Assembly: GCA_004026145.2 (NCBI GenBank)
Contig: CP034985.2
Location: 7,137,851 to 7,201,850, forward strand
Length of the DNA: 64,000 nt
Reading direction: 5' to 3'
Origin: Takifugu bimaculatus
Lineage: Eukaryota; Chordata; Actinopteri; Tetraodontiformes; Tetraodontidae
Below, one piece after another: positions 25,546-40,200 of the stretch. Position 1 is the first letter of the stretch, and every line of letters starts with the position of its first letter. The position numbers and the translations under genes are program-made. The notes under the pieces are model-generated. The model ran no database searches and was not told where the DNA came from. It saw only the letters and a program-made list of their open reading frames with translations.

Positions 25546-28500
25546 GTAACCTCTGTCGCGCACATCGCCAAGTCGTTGACTTGATCGTGCTAAAGGTTAA
25601 ATGCTCTCTGCTCTGCAGCAGGGCAGCATCGGTAGCGGTGGGAGTTCAAGCAATTCCTCTGGCAGCAACGATGAAGGGCCTTTGGATGCAACCCTTACTA
25701 CTCACTTTACCAATGCTGGCGTGGCTGTGTTGGAAGCATCCAAGGACGGACAAAGCCAACATGCTGACAGGTCCAAAAGATACATTGTGGAACACGTCGA
25801 CCTTGGAGCTTATTACTACAGGAAGTACTTCTACCTCAGAGGTAACCGGTGGTAGAATAGATTTGACATCATAAAAATGTAGCTTCATTTAACTCTAAAA
25901 AGAATTCCAATGACATAAACAAACACGTTGAGAAGGAAAAGGGTTGGTGAATGCTTCCTCATCCCTAGAACACTGGAACTACCTTGGCGTGGATGAAAAC
26001 CTCGGCCCAGTGGCGGTGAGTCTGAGGAGGGAGAAGGTGGATGAACACAAGGAGCACGGCCAGCAGTACAACTACAGGGTCATCTTCAGAACGAGTGAGG
26101 TATGTCATAATGTCCTCACCTCCTCTGTATTGCACGTCATATTAAAGGGGCGACGTTTTTCCTGGGATTTTTCTACCAGCGTATTTCGTGTATATTTGTT
26201 TTCCCTGTTTTGTTGCTGTTATAAATTGTCACAAATATAGCACAGTCATTTATAAGCTTTAAGATATTTTTGCTTTATCTGTTATATTTTCTTTCTGGAT
26301 TGTGTTCTGTCTGGGTAGGACATTAGAAATACAGTCCAAAAAAACTGTCCCATCGCTTTCTGTTTTGAAAAATGCATTCTTAAATGATTGCATATTTAAA
26401 CATATTTGCATGAATGTGTTCTACTTTCTCTTTTACTATATATAATGAGCACGTTTATTTTTGTTGTTTTTCTCCGTTGCTACATTTCCTCTTATAGACC
26501 CACAGTGAAGCATGTCCCCATTCTAAACGCCCACCTACCATCTTTTCAGTCTTTATCTGTGACGGACTGAGCCGTGCCATTTTGTAGCTGAACGAGACTG
26601 ATATAGCGCCAAGGGTTCTTTTTTTTATTGAGCAGAGGAGGAAAAGCAAGGCTCTCGTTTTGAAACCCACTATGAGTAATGGTCATTCCAGTCTGTAGGG
26701 ATGACGCACAACTTAGCGCCCTGCTCCCCTGCATTACTTTGCCTCTCGTGCCCCCCCCCGGCTCTGCAATTGCTATTTTCAGAGTGAGAATCTGAACAGG
26801 TATTGATGTGCATGAGTGTGTCTGTGTAGGAGTGAGTAGCATACATAAATGTTAAATGGCGTCCACTGACACAGATAATGTCGTCTCTTCAGTGAGCCCT
26901 TTTTTTCTTTCTAAGGTTTTGATGCAACATGAAGGCATTTAGCATTATGATACACAAGATATTAATGCCTGAACATACGGAAGGCAGTTTGTCTTTTACC
27001 TGTTTTAATCTGATAAATGTATTCAGCCTAGTTGTTCTCAAACTACGGCCCTTTTTATTTATTCACCCAAACACTCTACACACTTGTGTTAGTACATAGT
27101 GGTTTCTTCACACTTTTTCTTCACCCTAGCAAAACCTCGTAGAATTGATGTTTTTTTTTTTTTCTTCTTTGCAGTGTTTTCACACAGCTTTATAATGTAA
27201 TTACAGATCCCAATAGCTGTTACTGCTGTAACATTGGTTATTTCTTCCTTCATCACTGTAATGCCGTATACAGCTGAATACACTCAGGGGCTCTATCCTG
27301 GAAGATGGAGTGCCTTCCACGTCCAAGCACGGCCAAGCTCGTGGCCTGCCACTCAAAGAGGTGCTGGAATACCTTGTGCCAGAGCTTAATGTCCACTGTC
27401 TGCGCCTGGCACTCAATACACCGAAGGTCACCGACCAGCTAATGAAACTAGATGAGCAAGGGGTAAGTAAATAGCAGCAAAATTCTATCGGAACGCCTTT
27501 TTTAACCTTAGAAAGACTTTTTGAGATGATATTTGTTCCCCAAAAGTCATTGCATAAATTATTAAATGTATAACATCTTTAATAAAAAGCAGGCATTTAT
27601 CTGGTAGCAAAAATAATCAGCAATATGTTTTTTAAAAAAAAATTGTGTCTACTGGAAGATTTGACTCGCCTCATCTATACAAACACACAACTCAAAAAAC
27701 ATTTAGGATCCTTGATGCAATCACAAAATCACACCTTAAATGTCAACACATCTACCTGGAAAATAGATCACAATCACTGCAGAACAGCCCAAATGCCACC
27801 ATGAGGCTTTCTAAAAATGTCAGGATTGTCACTCTGAGGGGACTTTGACACAACTGCCTCTCTTTTTCATTGCAAAATACTCTGCTCTATCCACAGCTGA
27901 GTTTCCAGAGAAAAGTGGGGATAATGTACTGCATGGCGGGCCAGAGTAGTGAAGAAGAGATGTACAACAATGAATCTGCTGGTCCTGCACTGGAGGAATT
28001 CCTTACTCTCCTGGGGGAGAGAGTTAGACTCAAAGGTTTCACCAAGTACCGGGCCCAGCTGGACATTAAGAGTACGTGCACATTTACACTGACTCTGAAC
28101 TTAAATATTATCCACAACTGCCAGCTAAATATAAATCTCACTTTAGGAACTGTTACCCAGATAAACAAGGTACAGAACTTTTTGCCCTCTGCCAACTCTG
28201 CATAAACATCTGCTATTCTCAGTTCGTTGTCTTTCTAGCGGCAAAATCACTACTAGCTTGTATGTTGTATTTTCATGAGCCCCCCCCCACCCTGACACAA
28301 TCTTGTGACTAGGTTGTTTGCAACTAGGACACTTCACTTGCACTAAATGCCTCCAGATGAACAGCTGGCTTTATATCCAGTGGCAGTTGTAGCGTTCCGG
28401 AATGTGGATTTAGCCCAACCTGCTTTTCCATCCACATTGTAGTTAATGGAGAAATTGTAGTCTTTCCAAGAAGTAGACTTTGTTGATGCTGGAGAGTCGG

Positions 28501-31500
28501 TTTGTGTTTTTTCACCATGACCACTACGTTCTTTGGTCTGGATTTTGGGAAAGAACTGTAGAAACTGATTGTTTTTATACGCTTACTGTCCGGAGGCTGT
28601 GGAATTTAAACTGGACTCATTTAGGATAACACATAATGTCCTAATGTGCTGTCACTTTTTCCACAAATTGAAGCCTTAAAATTCCCTTCTGATAGAATTA
28701 AATACACTAATGAAGCCCACCCCCTCTGGAATGGTTATATTTGTAGTAGGTACACTAATTAGGTTAGTTTAATTGTGGCATTTTTAAATACGCTCTGACT
28801 TCAGTTATTGAATTGAGTTAATAATTAAGAGGCACTTTGAGAGGCAAAGGCTGTGTGGAGCTCAGGGCTCTTTAGAGCTGCACTTGCATTTAGAAGGCGG
28901 GCCGAGATTTAAATGGCAGCACTTTGGAAACTATCAGAAGTACCAGTGTTATGATGTGTTTCCAGGTAGCCTAAGCATAGCTACAAACGAAGGTTGTGAG
29001 TTCTCACCCAAAATATAGATACCACATCAATACTTGTTAGCACTAAACATGGTTTAACCAAGTTTAATAGTGATGCCGCTTTCGTAAAGTTGCACATCTT
29101 TGCAAAGGTCGAAAGATTCTTCAAGATTTGTGCATATTGATCTCAAATAATATAGTAATATTTATAAATGACCACTATTTTAGGGTCTAGACTGGATAGG
29201 TTATAAACTTAAAGAGAGATTCTGTATGTGTTTCATGTTTGTTTTAAACTGTTGCGTAACCTACTTGAGTTCATCCTTCTCAGCTGATTCCACTGGAACC
29301 CACTCCTTGCATACTACTTACAAGGATTATGAAATCATGTTCCATGTGTCTACCATGCTGCCCTACACACCCAACAACAAGCAGCAGGTATGTCATTTTT
29401 TAATAGACCTTAAGTTGGCCAATAAGATATGTTTGTAGTCCTATAAATATCAGTGATGCATTGAGCGTTAAATTTGTCTTCTATATGGGATCACTGTAAA
29501 ATATCATGTACTGTGATACTTTCCAAAATCTTCCAGTTGCTGCGGAAGCGTCACATTGGAAACGACATCGTCACCATCGTGTTCCAAGAGCCCGGGGCGC
29601 TCCCTTTCACCCCCAAAAACATCCGCTCCCACTTCCAGCACGTCTTTGTGATCGTGCGCGCTCACAACCCCTGTTCAGACAACTGCTCCTACAGGTGAGA
29701 CGCACCTTTTCCTCAGGGGAAACCTTTACTTTTATTTCTGTGTTTATACAAATAATACAGAATATACACCAAAGACATTTTTAGGAAATGATCGGAGAAA
29801 TTGCAACTCTTTAAAGTGTAGTTGAGGGAATATTTTCCACCCAAACCCACAGAAGGTTTATAGGGTTATCAGCTTAGAATGACACAAGCGCCCTGCTCAT
29901 GTCAAAACTGTCTACGCTGACGATACACACTTTCCCCACATGAATCCGTTTGAAACAATAACCCTCTCAACAGCCGCCTCTCCATCACAGAGTGTGGAGA
30001 GCCCTCTTTACTGCTCCCAGTTCCACCACAGACACGTGTTCAATATGATGTTTAAAAATGCCCCTTTTTAGGGAGGAGAAACCCTTCCTCTACAGTTGGA
30101 CATTCTATTGTGTTTGTTTTGCCTCACACACCCACGCTGTGACTTTTCCCTTTTGCTCTTCCTGTCATGGCTGTTTTAATCCATGTTTGAGCTCCGGAGA
30201 AACGGGAATATAACATGAATCATTTTAACGATTATCAATAGTTACTGCTTTTCTTACCGCATTGGCATGGTCTTTTCATTATTTGACTTTCGAACTTTAA
30301 TTAACAATGAGACACATTGTCTAAATGGAAGCTGTCGGCCTCCTCACTGAGTAACGGAGTTTTTATTAGTGCTGCAGTAAACTCAACACCCTCCTTTTGT
30401 AGCTTGTATATATTGTGGAAAATTGAGTCCAGTGTGGTTCTTTGTTTCCATAGAGACTTTAGCACAGTTATGAAAATACTGTTCTATTTCTCCAGACAAA
30501 CAAACATCCCATCGAATGACGCAATAGCGACTCCATGACTAAGCTGAACCTTAAGATACATGCTCACTTGATTAGATATTTTTCTGTAATTTGATATTGT
30601 TTTTTCCCAATTTTCTGGGAAGGCATCACCAAGGTGATCTCAATGACGCGTGCCAAATCACCTGCTTCCATGTAAACATGTGTTTACATGGAAGCAGGTG
30701 TAAGTGACGATTTAATCCAAATCTAAAATTAGATTTATCTTTTGACTTTCAATGCAAGTGTTATTGTCATGTCGTCTCACAGTGTCTGGATTTACTGCAG
30801 GTGCTGAAGCCATCATGTAAAACGAAATGCCGCTGAACACAGACTAGCTGTCCCAAACATGGTTCACGAGCCCTCCAGACGCCCACACACGTGCAGCGAG
30901 TACACCTCTGAGCCACCTACTCCAATAGATTTTGACTTGATTCTTTTTCTTGACTTGCCTCGGTGGGCAGCAGGTCGTGGATACTGGAAGAGCGGCGCTG
31001 CCCACACACTAGATATTTATAAGAGCACAAATCACTGAAACCACAGGAATGCAGTCTTTCATTCTCCCTGCCAAGCCTCCTGCCATGCGCATCACAGCAG
31101 TCATAAAGGCCAGAAACCCCCGCTGCACAGTGTTATCCTTCCCCTTTTTCTTTGACATTTGCCTTGTCCCCAGCCTCTTTTCTTTATCAATCCCCTTTTC
31201 CTCCTCGTTCAGCTTTTCATATTCCCTGCGTCTCGGGTTCTCCAGCTTTCACACCTTCATCTCTCCATCCTGTCTCTCTCCCGGTTGAGCTGCTGCCCAG
31301 TCTGGCCTTATAAGAGTCTTGCAGCCAAGCCGGCCCCTCTACTTTTAACCTTTCTGTCAAAGTGGCTGTTTTTTGCCGGTGCAGTCCATTAGTGATTGAG
31401 CATTAGTTGTCTGCATTTGAAAATATTCACCAAAACAACTAATCCCTTCAAATGACGGCTGAAGAACGGCAGTAGTTTCATCCTCCTCACTGTAATTTGA

Positions 31501-34168
31501 GCTCACATGCTCGCACGTTTATAATTTACATCTTCATGGCTTCTGGCTGCCCTTTTGAAATACCATACTTAGGCTAGCACCACCTATTGGCACGAGGGCT
31601 TGGAAAGTTCATGCTAAATGATCTGTTGTACTCACATAAACAACATTATAAAGATTCATGGCTTCCTCAGCATGGATTCTGTTGTTGTGTCCCAGACTTT
31701 ATTCCAAGTAAATTTAGAGATGCATCACATTGTTGTACATGTACTGTGGAGTAAAGCTAATTAACAGCTTCCATATCAGTTAATGTTAATTCAAGCTTAA
31801 TTTAGCTGTATCATGACTGTATACTTAGATTTCAAAGAAATGAAAGAAATCCTTTTGAATCTCTCTGAACAGAATCAAAGCAGCTGTCATTAGTTTGATG
31901 GTTCTAGAATAGAACACCACGTCTGAAGGGAGGACCGGGTGTCTGTGAGGCGTGTTTAGAAATATGTGGGTGACCCACGGCCACAGTTGCTTATTAGTCA
32001 AAGTGAATAATCCTGGTGTCAACATGTGTTTGGACGTCTGTCAGCAGGGGGGCGTGTGGGACGACTGATCTGACATCCAGTCAGATTGTAATTATCACCT
32101 GAGAGAAGTTCTGTGAATAAGCTCCTCAGTATAATGCAAAGTTGTGGATTTGATATAGTTTTATTGATTTTTCTCAAGACTTTTTCAACATCTGACTGTG
32201 TGGCATAACAAAAAAAAGCACTTTTCTACAAAGCAATCATCAGCTTGTTTCCTAGACAGGCCTTTTTTTCTCTGCCTCTCCTTTTCACTATTGCCCCCCC
32301 CACACTCCTCCTCCTTGTTGCCTCTCCTTTATTTCCATGGCTGCACAACTGAGTTCCTAACATACCAGACCCAGCAAACAGCCTCAAGTGACCATACCAG
32401 TGATTTAAAGACTGAAACAGGGGAGGCTCAAAGAAAAAGGGAGGTAGAGACCAGAATCAGCACCACAGAGGTGCAGAGCATTTTTTGTTTCTGTTGTTTC
32501 CTGTGTTTTCCATCTCTTTAAACATCAGCGTTAAATATTCTTTGTTTAGAGCAAAGCATAACTGCCATGTTCAGGGTGTCCCTTCATATTGGCCCACTCT
32601 TCTGCCTGGACGAGCCTCTGAATGACAGCTGAGGGGGAGTGGGGGCTCATGAGCTCAGTTGCAGGCTTAACATGAAGATATGGTGACAGAATGTCAGTAA
32701 AAGTACATTTTCCTCCTCCTTTTGTCATGCATCATATATGCATCATAGGATGCAGTGAAGGTAAATGAAAAGATCCCTTCCCAGTTTTAGTTTTCCCATT
32801 TGAAAAGAGATTTGTTAAAAAATGCAGACTTCAGCTTCAATCGTATGTCAGCATAACATTACTCTATAAGGCTCAAAGGGAATGGAAAAACTGCAATTCA
32901 TTATGGGATGAGCGGGCATCGGAAAAGTGTGTTCAGGCCGACTGCATGTGCGACGCTGCCCTCGTGTTCTAATAAATAAAATAAAATAACCGAGAAGCCC
33001 ATTTGTTTTCCTAATGGCTCATTTTCTTCATCTGCTCTTCCATGTAGTGTTGCAGTGCACACGCTCCAAAGATGTGCCCACCTTTGGCCCTGTCATTCCC
33101 GAAGGCGTGACTTTCCCCAAGTCCTCTGTGTTCCGAGACTTCCTCCTGGCAAAGGTCATCAATGCGGAAAATGCTGCCCACAAATCGCACAAGTTCCGTG
33201 CTATGGCTACACGAACGCGCCAGGAGTACCTACGCGACCTCGCCGAGCGCCACACCACCAGCACGCCCATTGATCCCTCGGGGAAGTTTCCTTTCATCTC
33301 TCTTGCCCACAAGAGGAAAGAGAAGAGCCGGCCGTACTTGGGGGCAGAGCTCCGCAGCCTGGGGGCAGTGACCTGGCCTGTCCACGCCGAAGATCATGGC
33401 TCTGGGGGCGAGCTTGAGGCCCTTCTAGCTGTTTCAAATGAATTTCTAATCTTAGTGGACCAAGAGGCCAAGGCTGTCATCTTCAACTGTGCCACGAAGG
33501 ATGTGATTGGCTGGACACCGAGCAGTCCTGCGTCTTTACGGATTTTCTATGAGCGTGGAGACAGCGTGTCTCTTCGAAGTATCAGCAATAACACGGAGGA
33601 TTTCAAGGAGGTGGTCAAACGTCTCGAGGTTAGACAACACACACATGCACACAAATTCAAATCTGGTCTGTTGCTTCCAGCTTTATTTGCGACGACGCGC
33701 TCCACGGTGCATTTTGAGACCAAGCGGTCATCCTGTTGACGCTGGCAAATAAACAGCTGGTTGGCGCCGCCTATTGTTTGCTGAAAGATCAAATATTGGG
33801 TGATCTGACATGTGTATTCGTTTTAGCAGGCAGCCCCTGACAAACAACACCAGTGAGCAAAACCTTTGTCTTGCAGTGAATGACCGAGCCTTGCCGCTCT
33901 TTTGTACTCGCTTTGTTCGCCGTCAGACTGCCAAAATGACAAAAATGTCTTTGTGGGCAAGCCAAAGCCGTCGTGTCATTACCAGTCTGAGCTTATTGGG
34001 GGGGTGTTTGAAACACCTCTGACAACATTCTTATAATGATTTATACACCTCCACAAACAGTGAAGTCGCCCTGTCTCTTCCTTTGCTGTTTCCATGGAAA
34101 CTGGGTAGAAAAAAAGGTGTTGTTTTATGTAATCATCACTACTTCAGAACAGTGTGTGTCTCTGTGTA

Positions 34169-34210
<42 letters not shown>

Positions 34211-37200
34211 ACATAAACACAGAGAGAATCTGAGTGATGGTGTTAAACGTGTTGATGTAACTTTTCATTTACATTCTTCCAGGTGAACACAATCATCCAC
34301 CCATCATTATTTTGTATTCCTCTCATGTTTTCATGTTCATGGTGTCGGTCCTTAATACTTGGAACTACTTTGTTGCCACAAACAGGAGCGGGGGTGACCT
34401 TGAGGCATTCTCTCTCTCTCTCTCTCTCTTTCTTTAACTCGGTATCTCTTTTTCTGTCCCCACCCCTCCTCTCTGGTTGATTTGATCTATTCCTTTCCTT
34501 GTTTGCTCTTGATTGTTCCCTTTATTCTTGTACTTTACTGGCTCCCACGCACACATTCAGAAACATCAGAGAGCACCCTAACAATTCCTCTCAGGTGCAA
34601 TTCTGCAGTATGATTTATTCATGGCTCCTTGTCAGCTTGACTCCTGTTTGTCTTCTATTCCTTTTTTGAAATGGTGTCACGCACAAAAGCTACCAACAAA
34701 CGACAGACCCGGAATCGTGCCCAATCCAATCAGCGAGTATTTTACATATATACAGTATATATATAACATATATTGGTGTTATTGTTGCGTCTTTGGGTGA
34801 ATTTTTCGTCTATGTCGTTGAACTTTTTTACCTTCTCTTTGAGCTGGGGGAGAAAAAATTTGCATGTGAAGATTAGAAATGTCTTTTAGGACAACCTTTT
34901 TGAGAAAACCTAAGCTTTTTTTTAGCTAATTATAACCTATAGTGCTACAAACACATATTAAGACCCAAGATTAGAGTGTAAGTGGCAGTCAGTATGATTT
35001 ACGATGTCCAATCTTTAATGAGCTTGACATTTTTAAAGTCACAAGAAACCTGAATTTTATTGTAATTAGACTTCTGACTAAAGGAGTAAGACATGTTTTT
35101 CCTGTTGCCCCTACATTGACATAAATGCAGCAAAACTTTGTATATTTAACTAATGCCGCTTATTATTTGGACACGTTCATCACAATTTACTTTTTTCTCT
35201 TTTTGTACGTTTCTTAGAGGCTAGATCATACAGACCTCTATCTAGACCATTTACAGCAGTTGGGAATAGCATATTGAGCACAGCAAAATGCTTTCAAACA
35301 TTGGTGATTAAACTGTCATGACTCTACCAAAGAACATCTTACAAACATAAAAATACACCCTTTGTAGATTTAAGCCTTTGCTACCTCACAAATGTCAGAT
35401 TTGAAACAATGAATCAGCGTTCCTGAAACCAAGCTGCTAAATTGTGTGGGTGCTCCCATTAACTCCCATGTTAAAGTTAGAGCAGAATATCTTTAAAAAC
35501 TGGAAAAAGCTTCATTTTTACCTCGTCGTTTTCCCTGCACGTTTCCCATAAGCTCATGAAAATTCACAGGCCTCGTTTCGAAATGGTCGATACAAGCGTT
35601 CTGAAACGGGTGGGCTCTCTGCTATTCAGTGATTATTTTAGGGGAGATGGAGCAGCTGTATTTCTGTGAATTTTTCTGAGATTATGTCAAACGGTGTGGG
35701 AGAACAATGAGCTGTCAGCAAATGAGCGGCGCAGACCTGTCAGCCATGTCGAAACTGCTAAATACCACAGAACAGTCGTATTTAAAAGCAGATTTGAATT
35801 GTTTTGTGAGATTACTTTAAGCGGTGCAGGAGAAATTACAAGTTAAGGACAAAGCTTTTGTGCTTTTCATGCTGAATTTAACGTGAGATTTAATGGGAGC
35901 GAAAATCGGACTTGTCGCGCATCAACTCGTGAGGCTGATTAGTTAAGTGTTTCAATACTGATCGTGCAGTATGAAGGAATGGAGGTTTATACCTGTATTT
36001 TTTTATGTTTGTAGGACGTAAAACAGGATTTTGGTGATTATTCAACAAGTTAGTGTTTTTCCTACTTTATAGGTTTCCTAGAACAGAAGAAAAAAACCTT
36101 GAAATGGCCTTTGTGTTATTTATAAATGAAAAGAAAACCACATAGAAAAGCATTATACTTTTGTTCATATTGCTACAACACAATACACCGAGTTTCTATT
36201 CATTTTAGCAAAAATAAAGCTTGATTGCGATTTAAAATACTCATCCTTCGACAGCACTACTTTACTTTTCTTTTTCCTTTTTTCCCCCTTTCCATCTCTG
36301 AAGTATTATAACTGTAGCGGATCAACTCTTACTCTATTTATCTGCTGTCTCCACGTGCAGCTCCTAACCAAAGGCTGTGAGACGTCAGAGATGACGCTCC
36401 GGAGAAATGGCCTGGGACAGCTCGGCTTCCATGTCAACTATGAAGGCATCGTGGCTGAGGTTTGTTTCTCCAATTAATCGCTGCCGTTTATTCAGGAGTA
36501 AACACCCACAACAGACCCCAACATACTAATCAAACACTGGCTTATATTAACCCCGAAAAGATCTACCAGGTTCCATTTTACGACTGCTGTTGAAATCACT
36601 TTTTGTAGATGTTTCTCTCTTTACATTGGCCATTAATGATGATAATGTGGTGTTGCGATGCTAAACATCTTTGGTGCTTGACTGACTGCGGCGTGGAGAC
36701 AGCGGTTCTCATTAAATCACGCTCTTGATCACAGGTTGAGCCCTATGGGTACGCCTGGCAGGCGGGGCTGCGACAGGGAAGCCGACTAGTCGAGATCTGC
36801 AAAGTGGCAGTCGCAACACTGACTCATGAACAGATGATTGACCTCCTGAGGACAACCGTGAGTGTCCGTGTTGTCATCATCCCACCGCATGATGACGCCA
36901 CCCCTCGCAGGTAGGCAAATGTCAGGGCATAGAAACTATATATGGCGTCGATGATAGAAATAACTGCAGAAATCTCAAACGCCAGCCCCCGCCTGTAATA
37001 AAGCGCCCGTTTCACTTCTACGCAGGGGCTGCTCAGAGTTATATCGGATGCCGGTGTCGGAATACAAGGGGAGCAGCAGCGACAGTGGCTCATTTGAATA
37101 CAAGTTCCCCTTCCGCAGCAACAACAACAAGTGGCAGAGAACATCCAGCAGCCCTCAGCAATCACTGACCGCCTCACCGCAGCCCCACACTCCCAACAGG

Positions 37201-40200
37201 GCCATCAGCCTGGGCAGCTCGGTGGGGAAGACCCTCTCGGCTGAGAGACTGGAGAGGGGGGCAGTCATCCCACGCAGCGTCAGCAGCGATGGCCGTCCAC
37301 TGGACACCAAGAGGTTTGGTTCTTTTTTTAAACAACGAAGCGTGGATGGAATATGTCCTGAAGCTATTTGTTGTTATCTACTGTCGGAGCTGTAAATAGT
37401 CCTCGTACAGTCGTTGTGTGAACATCGTGTGCTGCGTGTAAACACCCATGACTCCTGCGCCTGCATGTGTTTGTTCATGAATCAGGGTGTCTCCTGGGAG
37501 TGAAAGCTACAGCCTGGCCTCTTCTTTGGCACTGGGGCGCTCGCCTCACAACCGCAGCTCCCCCAGCAACCTGTCATGTTCCAGTGATGCTTCTGGAAGC
37601 TCTGCTCACTGGAGGCAGAAGTCGATGCCTGAACAGTAAGGAGGGGCGGGGATTCGACCGTCCGGGGCTGGATTCTCTTCGAAAACGATAGTTTGCCGTG
37701 TCAAAAAACCATTAAAAGGAAATTAAGCGTTCTCATTAGAGTCTAATTGTATCACTTTGACGGGTGGCATTCATATTATAACTTCCACCCACTACAGCTT
37801 ATGAGAAAAGGTCTTTAAAACTGTCAATTGTTGCTTGATAAAGAAGGTTCTACAAATCGAGATTAAAAAAAAACGAGACTGACTTCATTCTTGTGCGCTC
37901 ATTCTCTAGGTTTGGGGGAATTCGCCACTCTCCAATGCCTGCAGAGAGACGAGAGGTGGTCTCAGAGGGCGGGTCCAGTGGAAAGTCCACTCCTAACTGG
38001 TCCCGGATGGAGGAAGGGGGAGGGTCTGAACGAGGGTCCACAGGTAAATTTTAACAATATTTGTAGCATTGCAAATTTATTTCATGTGTCTTTATATAAG
38101 TATGTGTCAGTGCTGGCACAACATTGAAATAACCAACAAAACCAGTAATATATAAAGTGTGCCCGTGTGGTAAGAAAGCTTCGCCAACCTTCGACAACAG
38201 TCACATTCCTTTCTCCTTTGGGTTTTTTAACCTGTTCCTTTTCTGCAGGCTGTAAATGACTTAAAACTTTCACGAAAATGCACCAAAGTCTTAAGAAGTC
38301 AGTGAGACAGACAAATAAAATGCTGTAGCAGTTATTCAGGGGTTGAAATTAGGCCATACCCTTTCTCCTACGTCTTGTTAAGGTCTGAAGAAAGGAAAAG
38401 GGAGACATTCTTTTCATTCCTGTCGGTGCATAGCGCTAACCAAACCTCTTTGTTGCTCTTTTCCTTCCTCTCAGCCTGGTTCATTTCCTTATGCTCCCCT
38501 GACATTTCATTCTTACTGAGAGATGCCATTTACCTCTCATTCATCATTTTATACACTTGTACCTTGCCTTATTTAATTACATATATTTTTCCCTGCACTT
38601 TAAAATATTCTTCTTGTTTTTTGAAAACCACAGAAACCTCAGGCTACTCTGATTCTAAGTAGAACGTTACTTGGCTTAGACGTTGACGCGCTCGGCTATA
38701 CCCTCGACCTGTTTCTGAGAGCCGCAGCCTGGGGACTAGTCTCTCATTTTCTAGCACTTATGTCTTCGTTGGTCCCCGTGGAACAGAGCAACAGGCCAAC
38801 TTTGTGTCCGCCAAGTATTCAGCCCTTCAAAGTCCACTGTGTTGTCTTTTTGGTTTTGGGACTCTGTCCTTTCCACTTCCTTTCATTTGTACTCTCTTGA
38901 CCTTTTAGTCTTCAGTGGGATGATGTGGCAGGGCTCCGTCCAGAAATAACACAAGCCATACAAAGGCCAGGATTCTTACTGTGTGCGTTTGATTGGTACA
39001 AAATCAGAACAGCACTACGGCCTTAAACCCAGTCTATCGGGACTTGCTTGAGAGTAATAATTAGATTTAGTTATGCTGCCGCATCTTTCCTCTGACTCTC
39101 TATCCACTTGGGTTCTTTTGATGTCCTGTGGCAGGTTAATGATTAATTCATGCAATCAGTGGCAAAACGCAGGAAATGACTCTTTGTCAAGACTTTCATT
39201 CTATCTTCTCACATTTTAAACGCCCTTTCTACAATGCCTTAAGTTAAATTAACGCTATAGATTTGCATATATTCTAGCAGAAAGGATACAGGCTTTGAAC
39301 ATATTTTAATTAGTTGAGAAAATTGTATATGCTGCTGTGCAGCGTTATTAGTATTTAAGGAGATAAAGAGGAGCTTGCTGCATTGCTAGATGCGCCCCAG
39401 CAGATGTGATACCTCCCTTAGCACGCCTGTCTCGTGATGCTCCGGTCATTATTTGCTTGCTCTGCATATATTGTTGCGTAACATCTAGACAATTACACAA
39501 CAGTCCCATTTGCACCCCGAGTTTTGCTGCAGGACACGGACACGTCTCCTCGTGTGGCACAGCTTGCCCAGAACAAACAAAGCCAGCAGGGGCTGTCTGG
39601 GGACAGCTTTAGCGTCGCTGTGCATGACTGCGGATGACATGATCTGCAGTTCATTCATGAATGCAGCCGAGGCATAATGTCAGCTGCGTAGGCCTTCAGG
39701 AAACATGTGTTTTAGTGTGTGGTAGAAGAGCAGGGGGAGTAAAATATGGATTTGGTAACAGATTTGTTTTTACTACTGAATCTGTGTGTTTTCAGGACTA
39801 GCTTTGTTTATTTCTTTTCCTCAGAAGCCTCTGTCTCTAAGTCAAGTCAGGGCTACACTGGTGGTCCTCGTATCCAGAGGCAGGAGCAGGTCATCCACCT
39901 CTCCCCAAAGAAAGGAAGCCAGGTCCGATGTTACATCTGCTAGGAGCTGTTTGTATCCACCATTAGAATTCAGAACGTGCATTTTCAGTCAGTGTTTCTT
40001 TTTGGGCTGCAGTCGGATGGCCATTACTCCGGACACTCGGGCAGCAACACGCTATCCAGCACAACTTCCAGCGGGGGCCACAGTGACAGTGATAAATGGT
40101 ACGAAATGGGTGCAGGTGGTGGCCCCAGTGGTGACCAGGCTGAGTCGGAGCCCAACGGACTTGGAGGAGGAGGTTACCTTCAGGGGGCGTCAGCCGACAG

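Noticed and set aside
32995..33047. Extension of sipa1l1 exon 9 upstream to an AG at 32994, which would restore the frame
   Set aside because: No pyrimidine tract precedes it, and the added residues resemble nothing in the family. The T-rich tract ending at 33047 is the proper acceptor and gives the conserved S-V-A-V.
38634..38658. 25-bp microexon-like segment after a good CCACAG acceptor, reading ETSGYSDS, with a GTAGAA donor
   Set aside because: Its length is not a multiple of three; inclusion between two phase-1 junctions would shift frame and give an early stop in exon 15.
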